DNA of 64,000 nucleotides from Campylobacteraceae bacterium (GTDB lineage: Bacteria; Campylobacterota; Campylobacteria; Campylobacterales; Campylobacteraceae), in the NCBI GenBank assembly GCA_031263195.1, contig JAISGD010000001.1, positions 1 to 64,000 of the forward strand. Reading direction: 5' to 3'. A program made the translations under genes and the position numbers. The notes below the pieces were generated by a model. The model saw only the letters and a program-made list of their open reading frames with translations. It had not been told where the DNA came from and did not search any database. Each line of letters starts with the position of its first letter. Position 1 is the first letter of the stretch. Positions 10,116-20,650 of the stretch are shown one piece after another.

Positions 10116-10379
10116 CAAGGTATTTTGTATTCACAAATGTATTTTACCGTAATTTTGTTTTGAAAACATTTTTATAAAACTTTATATATTTTGGACAAAA
10201 ATAAAGACATAAAAATAAATATGTAAAACATTACATGTATTTTTTGTCAAAAAGTATTATTTTAAAAACGGTGTATATTTTTTAATCAATTTGGCATTAT
10301 TCACAAAATATAAAATATGTAAAATATCGATAAAAATACCTATTTACAGTGATTTTATTTGTGAGTACAAAATGCCTTG
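10116..10379. repeat. Long-arm imperfect inverted repeat (23-bp arms) upstream of xerH
   Basis: CAAGGTATTTTGTATTCACAAAT (10116-10138) versus reverse complement of 10357-10379 = CAAGGCATTTTGTACTCACAAAT; 21/23 identical, both differences are T/C. Confidence 0.75.
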
Positions 10380-10424
10380 AGAAAACCCATAGGCAGTATA
10401 CCTTTAGTCTTTTTGTATATATTT

Positions 10425-10453
10425 CAGTTTGAAAATTGTAGTTTTCAATACTA
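10425..10453. other. Candidate difH chromosome-dimer resolution site
   Basis: cAGTTTGAAAATTGTAGTTTTCAATACTaa: imperfect palindrome with TTGAAAA/TTTTCAA arms and a central spacer, about 340 bp upstream of xerH. Confidence 0.65.
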
Positions 10454-10583
10454 ATACAAGTTTTAGAGATATGAAGTCTGTAAAGGCTAAATATGCAACC
10501 TTCTTTCTATGCAGTTATACCTGCGAATGTACGATACTCAAAAAAAATAACTGCGAATGCAAAATTACTATTTGCAGAAATTT

Positions 10584-11075
10584 TTAAATTTTATGTTTTT
10601 TAGGAAAATCAAAAAAGAGTTTTTTAGCATGAACAGCAGTTATTTGACTAAAAAAATCCGTATTAAACTCTATGCAAAAAATCCCGCAAGTGGGAATATT
10701 ACCAATACTTATACCGCTTAAACTTTCACAAACGTGCGTAATAGTTGGATTATGTCCTATTATAAAAACGGTTTTATATTTATCGTCATATATATTTTGT
10801 ATGATGTTTAGATATACGGCAGTGTTGCTATTGTATAACTCTTGCTTTATAACTAGATTAGCTGCATTGAGAGTTTTAGCGATAATATTTGCTGTTGTAA
10901 GCGCTCTTTTAGCAAAACTTGAGATAATAATATCCGGTTTTACACCATACTTTTTGAGCCGTTCTGCCACAAAAGGCGCGTCTTTTAACCCTCTTTCATT
11001 CAAGCCTCGATTAAAATCATCGCATTTCATACTCCAGTCGGACTTTGCATGTCTAATAAAATACAACCTCTTCAC
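10584..11075 (-). CDS. SixA-like histidine phosphatase
   Basis: LYFIRHAKSDWS, FNRGLNERGLKDAPF, VFIIGHNPTITHV. Confidence 0.85.
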   Translation of the reverse strand: MKRLYFIRHAKSDWSMKCDDFNRGLNERGLKDAPFVAERLKKYGVKPDIIISSFAKRALTTANIIAKTLNAANLVIKQELYNSNTAVYLNIIQNIYDDKYKTVFIIGHNPTITHVCESLSGISIGNIPTCGIFCIEFNTDFFSQITAVHAKKLFFDFPKKHKI

Positions 11076-11086
11076 TTGCTCATTCC

Positions 11087-11665
11087 TTATCTTTTGCTAC
11101 CAGCTAACCACCCTACCCCAAAACCTATCAAATGTGCATACCAAGCTACTCTCAGACCGATTAATATCGGTAAAAATGAAATGAGTAATATGGCTACAAT
11201 AAGTCCTTTGCGATTGAAGCTATCCTTTCGCGCTATCCAACCGATTAAAACGCATATCGCTCCGGACGCACCTACAAGATTGATAATTTCATCAAATTTC
11301 TCATAAGCTACATAAATATATACAAATGCCAAAAGCGATGTTATAATACCGCCAATGAAATAGAGCTGCAAGAAAAATAGTCTGCCACGCGCGTACTCTA
11401 CTATAGAACCAAATTGGAAAAGAACAACCATATTCATTAGTAAGTGCGTAAGATTACCATGTGTAAACATTGTAGTCAGAGGCTGCCAAAAAAAGCCTTC
11501 TGTGAAATAGATATTTAACCCGCTGTAAGCATTAAGCATTGGGTATATAATCTGAAAAAGATAGAAGAAACAGCATAAAGCGATAATACAGTATGTCGCA
11601 TAAGATTTGATATAAAAGTTCAAAAATTTCTCCTTTTTTTGACGATCATTATAATAATACATCAA
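11087..11665 (-). CDS. Rhomboid-family intramembrane serine protease
   Basis: [44 protein letters not shown]. Confidence 0.85.
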   Translation of the reverse strand: MMYYYNDRQKKEKFLNFYIKSYATYCIIALCCFFYLFQIIYPMLNAYSGLNIYFTEGFFWQPLTTMFTHGNLTHLLMNMVVLFQFGSIVEYARGRLFFLQLYFIGGIITSLLAFVYIYVAYEKFDEIINLVGASGAICVLIGWIARKDSFNRKGLIVAILLISFLPILIGLRVAWYAHLIGFGVGWLAGSKR

Positions 11666-11711
11666 ACAAACTTTTACTACAATGATACATCAAAGAATAA
11701 GGATTAAGTTT

Positions 11712-12974
11712 ATGGATTATTTGGAAATAGAAGGTTCTCAAAAAATACTTGGAGAGGTAGCCATATCAGGTGCAAAAAATGCCGCCCTGCCCCTTTTGAC
11801 ACTTACGCTTCTTAGCCGACGCCCTGTTAAGATAGACAATGTCCCAAATGTGGCTGATGTAAGAACTTTGCTGCAACTCTTAGAAAATTTAGGTGCAAAA
11901 CAAAGTTTCATTAAAAACAGTGCGACAGTAGATACAAGCGATGTGAATTCTACATTTGCCAATTATGACATAGTGCGAAAAATGAGAGCGTCTATTTTGA
12001 CATTAGGACCGCTTTTAACGCGATTTGGGCATTGCGAAGTGTCATTACCTGGAGGATGTGCTATCGGACAACGTCCTATAGATTTACATTTGAAAGCGCT
12101 GGAGATGATGGGTGCAGATATTGATATCAAGCAAGGATACGTCATCGCCTCCGCTCCCAACGGCCTCAATGGTGCAAATATAGTTTTTGATAAAATTACT
12201 GTTACGGGAAGCGAAAATATTATTATGGCGGCAGCATTGGCACACGGTACTACTACATTGAGCAATGTGGCAAAAGAGCCTGAAGTTGTACAATTATGTG
12301 AAGTGCTTAACAAAAGCGGCACTGAAATAAAAGGTATCGGCAGCGCAGAACTCGAGATAAAAGGCAGTAATGGCAAGCTGCTTGATATACCGGACTTTAC
12401 CGTTATTCCGGACAGGATTGAAGCGGGTACTTATCTTTGCGCCGGAGCTATAACAAACTCTGAGATTACCATTACAAATGTTATCCCCGAGCATTTAAAA
12501 GCTCTTATCTCGAAACTCATTTCTATGGGATTTGAAATTTTAAAGACAAAAAACTCTATCACAATAAAACCATGTGCCAAAATATTGCCTACCAATATAG
12601 AAACTCTTGAGTATCCCGGCTTTCCTACAGATATGCAGGCACAATTTATGGCTCTTTGCACGCAAGCAAACGGTACAAGCGTTATAGATGAAAGATTGTT
12701 TGAAAATCGCTTTATGCACGTGAGCGAATTGTCTCGCATGGGAGCAAATATTAAACTGACAAGCCATACGGCTACTATTTACGCCCCAACAAAACTTACG
12801 GGTGCGGACGTGATGGCGACGGACTTACGAGCAAGTTCAGCTTTAGTGTTAGCGGCTTTAGTAGCAGAAGGAACTACAAGAATACATCGTATATACCATC
12901 TTGACAGAGGCTATGAAAACATTGAAAGAAAACTCTCGTCTTTAGGTGTAAAAATCAAAAGACTGTCAGAATAA
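11712..12974 (+). CDS. murA: UDP-N-acetylglucosamine 1-carboxyvinyltransferase
   Basis: [68 protein letters not shown]. Start moved to internal ATG 11712. Confidence 0.95.
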   Translation: MDYLEIEGSQKILGEVAISGAKNAALPLLTLTLLSRRPVKIDNVPNVADVRTLLQLLENLGAKQSFIKNSATVDTSDVNSTFANYDIVRKMRASILTLGPLLTRFGHCEVSLPGGCAIGQRPIDLHLKALEMMGADIDIKQGYVIASAPNGLNGANIVFDKITVTGSENIIMAAALAHGTTTLSNVAKEPEVVQLCEVLNKSGTEIKGIGSAELEIKGSNGKLLDIPDFTVIPDRIEAGTYLCAGAITNSEITITNVIPEHLKALISKLISMGFEILKTKNSITIKPCAKILPTNIETLEYPGFPTDMQAQFMALCTQANGTSVIDERLFENRFMHVSELSRMGANIKLTSHTATIYAPTKLTGADVMATDLRASSALVLAALVAEGTTRIHRIYHLDRGYENIERKLSSLGVKIKRLSE

Positions 12975-13006
12975 AGGACGCGCTTTGTCGGCGCGCCTGT
13001 TTTTTA
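12975..13006 (+). terminator. Rho-independent terminator after murA
   Basis: AGGACGCGC-TTTGTCG-GCGCGCCT followed by GTTTTTTAA. Confidence 0.6.
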
Positions 13007-14059
13007 ATCGATATATACGATCGGCTTAATAAGATCCGGCGTTTTACTGTCCATCAAATGGAAAGCATCCTCTATTTTATCAAATCCGTAAAATTTATGC
13101 GTAATAATTTTTGTTGGGTCAATACGCTTATATTTGATAAGTTGCAGCAAATGCTCTATGCGCACCCTGCCCCCAGGACAAAATCCGCAGCGAATATCTT
13201 TGTTAGACATACCAAGTCCCCAAACAGCTGCCGGCATTGAAAGCGTATCTTTGATATCAAAAAAGTTTATGTTTGCTATCGTTCCCATAGGAAGCGTCAT
13301 TTGTACGGCTTGACAAAATGTTTCTGCGTTTCCGCCCGCGATAATTATCCTTTTCACACCACCACCGGTTATATCCGCTATCTGCTTTACAATATCGCCG
13401 TCTTTATAACTGATGATATCTGTCGCACCATAAGATTTTGCTACTTCAATGCTTGCTTGCCGCGTACCAACTGCAATGAGCCGCCCTGCCCCTTTGAGCG
13501 CGGCTCCGGCGATTGCCATCAATCCAACGGGTCCTATGCCTATAACGGCTACACTGTCGCCAAACTCTATATTTGCCAATTCAGCTCCGTGAAATCCTGT
13601 AGACATCATATCTGCTGTCATTAAAGCTGCTTCTGGCGATACGCCTTCAGGCAAAAGCGCCAAATTAGCATCGGCATTATTTACATGGAAAAATTCCGCA
13701 AATACACCGTCTTTTTGTATTAGAAACTTAAAACTTCCCATTAAACCGGTATCGTGAGCATTGGAAGTACTGCATTGAACGCCCGGCTCATTCCAATCAG
13801 GAGTTGTGCAAGGTACTACAACAAAATCGCCCTTTTTAAATTTTACAACTTTTTCGCCTACTTCCACAACTTCACCTACCGCTTCATGACCTAAAATAAG
13901 ATTTTCTCTTGGGCTCGAACCCCCGTGCATAACATGCGTATCGGAACTGCAGGGTGCAACAATTTTTGGTTTGATGATAGCATCAAACGGACCTGCTACG
14001 GGTTTTGGTTTTTCCAACCATGCCGGCTGTCCTATAGCTTTCATTCCATAACCTTTCAT
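13004..14059 (-). CDS. Zinc/NADP-dependent secondary alcohol dehydrogenase (CbADH/TbADH-like)
   Basis: MKGYGMKAIGQPAWLEKPKP, PCSSDTHVMHGG, LGHEAVGEVVEVG, GVFAEFFHVNNADANLALLPEGV, PGGRVRIEHLLQLI. Confidence 0.85.
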   Translation of the reverse strand: MKGYGMKAIGQPAWLEKPKPVAGPFDAIIKPKIVAPCSSDTHVMHGGSSPRENLILGHEAVGEVVEVGEKVVKFKKGDFVVVPCTTPDWNEPGVQCSTSNAHDTGLMGSFKFLIQKDGVFAEFFHVNNADANLALLPEGVSPEAALMTADMMSTGFHGAELANIEFGDSVAVIGIGPVGLMAIAGAALKGAGRLIAVGTRQASIEVAKSYGATDIISYKDGDIVKQIADITGGGVKRIIIAGGNAETFCQAVQMTLPMGTIANINFFDIKDTLSMPAAVWGLGMSNKDIRCGFCPGGRVRIEHLLQLIKYKRIDPTKIITHKFYGFDKIEDAFHLMDSKTPDLIKPIVYID

Positions 14060-14253
14060 AGTTATCCTTTATTTTGAAATTTTAATTTTATTATCACACA
14101 ATAATACTGAAATATTGATTTTGAAAACAATACAGCTTCAATATCGTTCTTAAAAGAAAATTTTACATATTTTAGCACTATACTGTTTTTCTATTTTTTG
14201 TGAAAAGACTATTTACTTGTAAGCTTTTTTTTGATATTATTCCAATCTTTTAA

Positions 14254-14328
14254 GCGGGAATAGCTCAGTGGTAGAGCACAACCTTGCCATGGTTGGGGTC
14301 GCGAGTTCGAACCTCGTTTCCCGCTCCA
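14254..14328 (+). tRNA. tRNA-Gly(GCC)
   Basis: GCGGGAATAGCTCAGTGGTAGAGCACAACCTTGCCATGGTTGGGGTCGCGAGTTCGAACCTCGTTTCCCGCTCCA; cloverleaf with GCC anticodon, encoded CCA. Confidence 0.96.
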
Positions 14329-14385
14329 CTTTACACAGCACACTTCTTTTTTTGATATAATAATCATCCAAATATTTTTCAAGGT

Positions 14386-14805
14386 ATGACAAACATAATG
14401 AAAGCCGTAGAACTTGTAAAACAGGATAAATTTGCACTATTTTTGGGTATTAAAATCATAAGTGTAGGTGGCGGCAATGCAAAAGTAAGCTTGGAATGCG
14501 GCAAACACTGCCTCAATGGTATCGGACGTATTCAGGGTGGAGTAACTTATACGCTGGCTGATTACGCTTTTGCGCTTGCTGTAAACTCAACGGCAGACGA
14601 GACTGATGGCATAGCATGCGCTGTTGGAATGTCAACAACGGCTACATTTTTGAGAGCCGGTAAAATAGGTACATTTTACGCAGAAGCAAAAGAAGTCAGC
14701 AAAAATAAAACTATCGGACATTATGATGTCATCGTTACAGATGAAAATGGCGAAGTGATAGTAGTTTTTAACGGTGTGGCATACTTTAAAAAAGATACGA
14801 TTTAA
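14386..14805 (+). CDS. PaaI-family hotdog thioesterase
   Basis: HCLNGIGRIQGGVTYTLADYAFALAVNS, hotdog-fold pattern. Confidence 0.8.
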   Translation: MTNIMKAVELVKQDKFALFLGIKIISVGGGNAKVSLECGKHCLNGIGRIQGGVTYTLADYAFALAVNSTADETDGIACAVGMSTTATFLRAGKIGTFYAEAKEVSKNKTIGHYDVIVTDENGEVIVVFNGVAYFKKDTI

Positions 14806-14932
14806 AATTTATATTTTGATTTTTACAACAAAATTTTTCTATAAAACCCATTTTGCTGTCATTGGAAACGGAATAGAAAGCAATATGAATCTTAAGTTAT
14901 AATTTTCCGTGGATTCAACTGCTCTTTATTTT

Positions 14933-16276
14933 TTATTCTACAAAAGCTCCGCGTTTTTTAAGATATTCAAGCGATTTGCAATCGCCAAGTTCGCATGCTT
15001 TTTTTGCATCATTTGACGCTTTTTTGTTATCTCCAGCTTGAAAATAGACTCCACTGCGGTTTATATACGCGCTTGTATAATTTGGGTTAAGCTCTATCGC
15101 TTTACTGAAATCCGCGATAGCATTTGGGAAATCGTCAAAAGTCCAGTAAGCAAATCCTCTACTTGAATATGCTTCCGCATTCAATGTATCTTCTTTTATT
15201 AATTTACTGTAAAAAACAATAGCTTTTTTGTAATCATTCAGTTTGCCATATGAAACTGCAATATTACGATAAATGAGAGCGGTTTCATTTCCTCCTAGCT
15301 CCAATGCTTTTTCATAAACTTCAATCGCCTCTTTATGCCTGTTTAATTCAGAAAGTGAAAAAGCGAGGTTTGTATAGAGATTAGGCGAAGCTTTTTCACC
15401 TTCGAGTTTGATTAGTTTTGTATAATCATCAACAGCGTTTTGATATTCGCCAAGCGACTTGTAAAAATTTGCACGTTTCAAATAAATGCATTGCTTATTC
15501 GGATCATAAGTTATAGCTCTTTCAAAATCCTTCAGCGCCGCCTCTTTTTTGCCTGTATTTATATATGCCTGCGCTCTGCTGCAATATACTATTGAGAAAC
15601 TTGGCACCAGTTTAATAGCTTTACTGTAATCTGCGATAGTTTTATCATATTTGTCCAAAATGAGATAAACATCACCTCTGTTTCTGTACGCCATAGGAAA
15701 ATTCGGCGCGATTTTAATCGCTTGATTATAATCGGCTATCGCTTTATCATACTCTTTTAGAGTTTTATATACAACTCCTCTATTGTTGTAAGCAAACGGT
15801 AAGTTTTCATCAATTTTTAACGCGTTGGTATAGTCGGTGATAGCTTTTTCATATTCGCCGATATTATCATATAAAACTCCGCGATTGATATATGAGTTGG
15901 TGTATTTTGGGTCAGTTTCTATGGCTTTTGTATAGTATTTAAAAGCATTTTCCAAATCACCCGTTTTTTTATATAAATCTCCAAGTTTATAATACGGCAC
16001 AGGGTTGCTTTTATCTATATCAGCTGCTTTAAAATAATCTTTTGCGCAATCCTCGGAATTGTCTTGAGAGCAAAAAGCTTCGGCGCGTTTCATATACGCG
16101 TTAACGTCTTTTGGGTCAAGACTTATCGCACGATTAAACAATTCTATGGCGTCTTTATATTTTCCGCGCTCTAAAGCTATCAAACCGCGTTCATATGGCG
16201 AACTTGCCGACAATATACAGCCAAGCAAACATATCATGAAAAATACTCTAAGCATATCAAGCCTTTTAAATATCAA
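14933..16276 (-). CDS. Tetratricopeptide-repeat protein
   Basis: 447 aa, signal/TM at N-terminus, more than 10 TPR units (e.g. NAYMKRAEAFCSQDNSEDCAKDYFKAADIDKSN). Confidence 0.9.
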   Translation of the reverse strand: MIFKRLDMLRVFFMICLLGCILSASSPYERGLIALERGKYKDAIELFNRAISLDPKDVNAYMKRAEAFCSQDNSEDCAKDYFKAADIDKSNPVPYYKLGDLYKKTGDLENAFKYYTKAIETDPKYTNSYINRGVLYDNIGEYEKAITDYTNALKIDENLPFAYNNRGVVYKTLKEYDKAIADYNQAIKIAPNFPMAYRNRGDVYLILDKYDKTIADYSKAIKLVPSFSIVYCSRAQAYINTGKKEAALKDFERAITYDPNKQCIYLKRANFYKSLGEYQNAVDDYTKLIKLEGEKASPNLYTNLAFSLSELNRHKEAIEVYEKALELGGNETALIYRNIAVSYGKLNDYKKAIVFYSKLIKEDTLNAEAYSSRGFAYWTFDDFPNAIADFSKAIELNPNYTSAYINRSGVYFQAGDNKKASNDAKKACELGDCKSLEYLKKRGAFVE

Positions 16277-16335
16277 TTTGACGTATATTTTATATTTTCT
16301 TTACTTAATTTAAAAAGATTTTTTTAACATAAATC

Positions 16336-18273
16336 TTATTCTCTTGCCAACGCTTCTATAGGATTTAAGTTTGACGCGTTGCGCGCGGGCATATATCCAA
16401 ATAAAATACCTATCGCCATTGAAAAAAACAGCGCTATCAAAACGGCGTCCAAAGATAAAATCATTTTAAAATCATCGATAAAATTATTAAAGATAAAGCT
16501 AAACAGCAATGTAAGTAAAATTCCCACAGCTCCGCCTATCAAGCATAGCAAGACAGCTTCCATTAAAAATTGTTGCAATATATTTTTGCGTTTAGCCCCA
16601 ATAGCCATTCTAATGCCTATCTCTTTGGTTCTCTCCGTCACTGACACAAGCATAATATTCATAACTCCTATGCCGCCCACCACAAGAGCGATAACAGCTA
16701 TTGAGGAGACCAAAAGCGTCATGGTATTGGTGATATCTTCAACCATTTTTCGTATACTATCGCTGTTTATCGTGAAAAAATCTTTTTTCCCATGAATAGT
16801 CGTCAGCACTTTTATCAAATCATCCTCAGCCAAATGCGAATTTATATTATCCGAAATCTTTACGGTAATGCCAGCTATCTCTTGATTTCCCAATACTTTG
16901 TACATAGCTGTCGTATATGGGATATATATGTGTAAATTCATATTAGGAGGTCCGAAATTATCCTCTTGCGCCATAACTCCTATAATCCTCAAAGGTTGTT
17001 TATTAAACATAATAATTTCGCCAAGAGCGTCTGTTTTGCCAAAAATCTCTTTTTGCGTATTTTGGTCTATTATCGCTACTGAAGCCGCGTTTTTGACTTC
17101 GGAAATGTTAAATCTTCTACCCGTTTGCAACTCTTTATTATTAACTTCAAGAAATTCCGCGCTAACGCCGTCTAAAGAAGAGATTACCGACTTGTTTTTA
17201 TAAACCAACAATCCTTGCGCCGCGATATTCGGACTGACGCTATCAACATAACTAAGTTTTGAAAAAATCTCCGTGTCGCTTACTTTGAGCGTTTTTATCT
17301 TATTTGCCTCTTTATCGCCAAATCCTTCGCCCGGCAGTATCATAATAGTATTTGACCCGATAGAGTTTAAATTTTCCATAATCTTCTCTTTTGAGCCATT
17401 GCCAAGAGCGACAACCGAAACCACGGAAGCTATTCCTATGATAATCCCTAACATTGTCAGCAAAGATCTCATTTTATGCGTTTTGATAGCCTTAAGCGAC
17501 ATTTTAAAGCTTTCATAAAATTGATATCTAAAATAGTCAAATTTACTCTTTTTCTTTGTGGATTTTTCCTCTCGTATCTCGTATAAAACGCCGCTTTTTG
17601 TCGTATCTGATATTATCTCCCCATCTTTAATCTCAATAATCCTATTTGCGTATGAAGCGATATTTTGGTCGTGAGTTACCAATATAATGGTATGACCTTT
17701 TTCGTGCAGTTTTTTAATGATTTCCATAACGGTCTTGCCGCTTTTGCTATCAAGCGCACCTGTAGGTTCGTCGGCAAGTATTATTTCGCCGCCGTTTATA
17801 AGCGCGCGAGCGATACTCACTCTTTGCTGCTGACCGCCGGAGAGTTCGTTGGGTCTGTTTTTAGATCTGTTTTCAAGTCCGAAATCGTTTAGCAAGCTTT
17901 GTGCTTTTTCTGCTCTTGTTTTGTTTTCCAACCCATAATATACGCAAGGCAGAGCGATATTTTCAAGCGCGCTTAAACTTGTTAAGAGGTTGTACTTTTG
18001 AAATATAAAGCCAAACGTCTTACATCTAAGTTCTGCTTGTTCGTCTTTGGTCATATCGATAATTTCAGCGCCGTTTACTTTGTATGAGCCCGATGATGAA
18101 GAATCCAAACAACCCAAAATATTCATAAGTGTTGATTTACCAGATCCAGACTGTCCCATAATGGCGACAAAATCGCCTTTATCTATTGATAAATTTATAT
18201 TTTTGAGCGCATATATTTTATTGCTTCCAAAGCCAAAATATTTGCTTACATTGTTCATTTCTATTATTTTCAC
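16336..18273 (-). CDS. macB: MacB-type ABC transporter ATPase/permease
   Basis: GQSGSGKSTLMNILGCLD, LSGGQQQRVSIARAL, C-terminal MacB permease TMs. Confidence 0.9.
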   Translation of the reverse strand: MKIIEMNNVSKYFGFGSNKIYALKNINLSIDKGDFVAIMGQSGSGKSTLMNILGCLDSSSSGSYKVNGAEIIDMTKDEQAELRCKTFGFIFQKYNLLTSLSALENIALPCVYYGLENKTRAEKAQSLLNDFGLENRSKNRPNELSGGQQQRVSIARALINGGEIILADEPTGALDSKSGKTVMEIIKKLHEKGHTIILVTHDQNIASYANRIIEIKDGEIISDTTKSGVLYEIREEKSTKKKSKFDYFRYQFYESFKMSLKAIKTHKMRSLLTMLGIIIGIASVVSVVALGNGSKEKIMENLNSIGSNTIMILPGEGFGDKEANKIKTLKVSDTEIFSKLSYVDSVSPNIAAQGLLVYKNKSVISSLDGVSAEFLEVNNKELQTGRRFNISEVKNAASVAIIDQNTQKEIFGKTDALGEIIMFNKQPLRIIGVMAQEDNFGPPNMNLHIYIPYTTAMYKVLGNQEIAGITVKISDNINSHLAEDDLIKVLTTIHGKKDFFTINSDSIRKMVEDITNTMTLLVSSIAVIALVVGGIGVMNIMLVSVTERTKEIGIRMAIGAKRKNILQQFLMEAVLLCLIGGAVGILLTLLFSFIFNNFIDDFKMILSLDAVLIALFFSMAIGILFGYMPARNASNLNPIEALARE

Positions 18274-18291
18274 ATTTTGCCTTTGTCTGTT

Positions 18292-19464
18292 TTACAAATC
18301 AAGACCTTCGGGTACTTCGTTGCTTTTAATCTCTATCTCTTTTGCCGACATTTGTGTTATGACAATCTCTTCGCCCTCTTTCAATCCGCTTTTTACCTCT
18401 ATCGTCAAGTCGTCCGACAATCCCGTGGCTATCTCTTTTACATGCGCTTTTTTATCTATGATGGTTTTTACATATTTACGCCCGTCTTTTTCATAAATAG
18501 CCGTTATGGGCGCTACTAAAACATTATCAAGATTTTCTATCTCTATAAGATTTTGAGTCGTCATACCTATGCGAAGGCGCTCGTTATCATTGGCTATTTC
18601 AGCTCTTCCGTAATAATATATAGCTTTATTCTCTTCCGTAACGCCACTGTATTTATCATTTGTAAGTGTAGTTAAGCCCGGGTCTATGGATTTAAGAGAT
18701 GTTTCGTAAACAGTATCGTCTGAGAGCACGGAAAATTTCACTTTTTGCCCGGATTTAATTTTTAAAATATCGCCCTCCGATATCTCAATCAGTATTTCAA
18801 CCCTGCTTAAATCCGCGATTTGCGCGATTGTGGGGGTATTCATCATAGCGTTTACGGTTTGTCCGACTTTTACGGGTAAAGATACGATAGTTCCGTCAAG
18901 CGGAGCGGTTATAACAGTATAATCCAAATTTTTCTTAGCGGTCTCAAGAGAGATCTCGGTCTGTTTTATCAGCGAATCTATTTCAATTATTTTGGTTTTT
19001 GCCATCTCATATTCATTTTCTATATTTTCAAACTCCTGTATTGATATAGCGTCATAACTTAGCAGCATTTTTGACCTGTTGTATTTAGACTCCGCCATCT
19101 TTAAAGCTACTTCGGAAGATTTCAACTGAGATTTGTAACTATCCAATTTAGCCGCTGTCGTATAAATCTCATTCTTTTGCGACGTAGAGTCAATCATAGC
19201 TATCAAATCGCCTTTTTTAACCTTATCTCCTATCTTTACATGTATCGTTTCTATCTGTCCCGACGCCTGCGCGCCAACATTTACCAATTTTATAGCCCCT
19301 ACTTCCCCTACGGCATTTACGCTCTTTCTTATATTTCCTACTTTAACTTTTTCAGTTATATAGCTTATATTTTCTGTATTTTTGAAAACCGCATAATAAA
19401 TGACGACAGCGAATATCGCGACTAATAATATAACTACGGTTTTTTTATCTATTTTTATTTTCAT
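18292..19464 (-). CDS. macA: MacA/HlyD-type periplasmic adaptor
   Basis: 390 aa; GQIETIHVKIGDKVKKGDLIAMIDS, coiled-coil hairpin, TAPLDGTIVSLPVKVGQTV. Confidence 0.88.
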   Translation of the reverse strand: MKIKIDKKTVVILLVAIFAVVIYYAVFKNTENISYITEKVKVGNIRKSVNAVGEVGAIKLVNVGAQASGQIETIHVKIGDKVKKGDLIAMIDSTSQKNEIYTTAAKLDSYKSQLKSSEVALKMAESKYNRSKMLLSYDAISIQEFENIENEYEMAKTKIIEIDSLIKQTEISLETAKKNLDYTVITAPLDGTIVSLPVKVGQTVNAMMNTPTIAQIADLSRVEILIEISEGDILKIKSGQKVKFSVLSDDTVYETSLKSIDPGLTTLTNDKYSGVTEENKAIYYYGRAEIANDNERLRIGMTTQNLIEIENLDNVLVAPITAIYEKDGRKYVKTIIDKKAHVKEIATGLSDDLTIEVKSGLKEGEEIVITQMSAKEIEIKSNEVPEGLDL

Positions 19465-19499
19465 ATTTTTGCAATCCTTTTCATAAGTAAAACATTTTG

Positions 19500-19952
19500 C
19501 TATAAATGCTTTTCTAAAATTTTATTTACAACGCTCAAAGCTTTAGCCATATCCTCTATCTCATCCTCTTTAAACAGTTCAAGTATTTTTAAAACGCTTT
19601 TCTTGATCTCTTTTATAGCATTATCAGCAGTTAATTCCCCGTTTTCACTTAAAGAGTAGTAAGTGTTTCTTCGATCGTTTTGATCAACTTCTCTTACGAT
19701 AAGATCCTCTTTTTCCATCTTGTTAAACATAACGCATAACAAGGAGGGCGACATTCCCATCTGCGCAGCAATATCTTTCAATCTCTGTTTACCGTTTTTG
19801 CCAAGCCACATTAAAGCGAAAATTTTATGACGGGAATATTTGTTTTCGTACACGATATGCATTTTTTCCACGAGTTTGTGCATGATATTATGATTTTCTT
19901 CAATCAACTCAACAACAATTTTTCTGTCCATATTTTCCGCCTTTTCAATCAT
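19500..19952 (-). CDS. MarR-family transcriptional regulator
   Basis: winged-helix pattern LKDIAAQMGMSPSLLCVMFNKMEKEDLIVREVDQNDRRNTYYSLSENG. Confidence 0.82.
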   Translation of the reverse strand: MIEKAENMDRKIVVELIEENHNIMHKLVEKMHIVYENKYSRHKIFALMWLGKNGKQRLKDIAAQMGMSPSLLCVMFNKMEKEDLIVREVDQNDRRNTYYSLSENGELTADNAIKEIKKSVLKILELFKEDEIEDMAKALSVVNKILEKHL

Positions 19953-20181
19953 TTTTATTCAAAATATTTTTTAAAGAAAATAGTTTAGCAAAAAAATGAT
20001 TTAAAAGCAATATGATTTTGAAAAAAAGGATTGATTTTGCGCAATACAACTTTGTGGTGAATGAAATATCTGTTTTTTTATTTACAAATAACGCTTACAT
20101 GTGAAGCTTGAGACTTAAATATAGCTTGAAAAAGGTGGCGAAGCACCTGAGCGTAAAGCGGTAAAAGTTCTTACATATATT

Positions 20182-20650
20182 ATGTCATTACGAGGAGCAA
20201 TGCGACGCGGCAATCCAGAAGCACAAAACATCTTATATGTAAGAATTATCATTATGTCAACTTCAAATCATACAAACCGTTGATATTAAAACCATTTTTT
20301 TAGATTGCCGCGCTGACTTTGTCAGCTCGCAATGACGAAGAGAATAGTTTCTTGTATTATATCGCAATGACAAAGAGGATAGTTTTTTGTATTATCGCAA
20401 TGACAGGGAATCATAATTGTGTTATTGTAGGTCACAATTAGCACCTTTTTCGTAAAATGGCAGAGGACAATTGTGTCATTGCGAGGAGCGTTAGAGACGA
20501 AGCAATCCATCTTTATATGTAATGATACAAATTGTTCGCAATGACAAAGAAGTAGATTGCCGCACTGACTTTGTCAGCTCGCAATGACAGAAAAACTCTA
20601 CATGTAAAGTTTTAGAGTTACCCTGTTATTCTTCTGTCTTTGTCATTCTG
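20182..20650. repeat. Cluster of dispersed GTCATTGCGAG...GCAATCC palindromic repeats
   Basis: Units at ~20182-20220, 20301-20340, 20341-20408 (two tandem half-units), 20475-20510, 20531-20590, degenerate copy ~20640. Confidence 0.8.

Noticed and set aside
10116-10379. Invertible promoter (inverton) flipped by the adjacent tyrosine recombinase
   Set aside because: The recombinase is XerH by sequence, not a Fim/Mpi-type invertase, and the arms are not identical (21/23). Kept only as a structured-RNA or accessory-site idea.
14237-14437. 66-aa minus-strand ORF (…RETRFELATPTMARLCSTTELFPL…)
   Set aside because: It is the well-known spurious antisense translation of a tRNA gene (tRNA-Gly at 14254-14328).
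20182-20650. Possible CRISPR array in the repeat cluster
   Set aside because: Units differ in orientation and length, spacers are irregular, repeats are imperfect palindromes and no cas genes are present.
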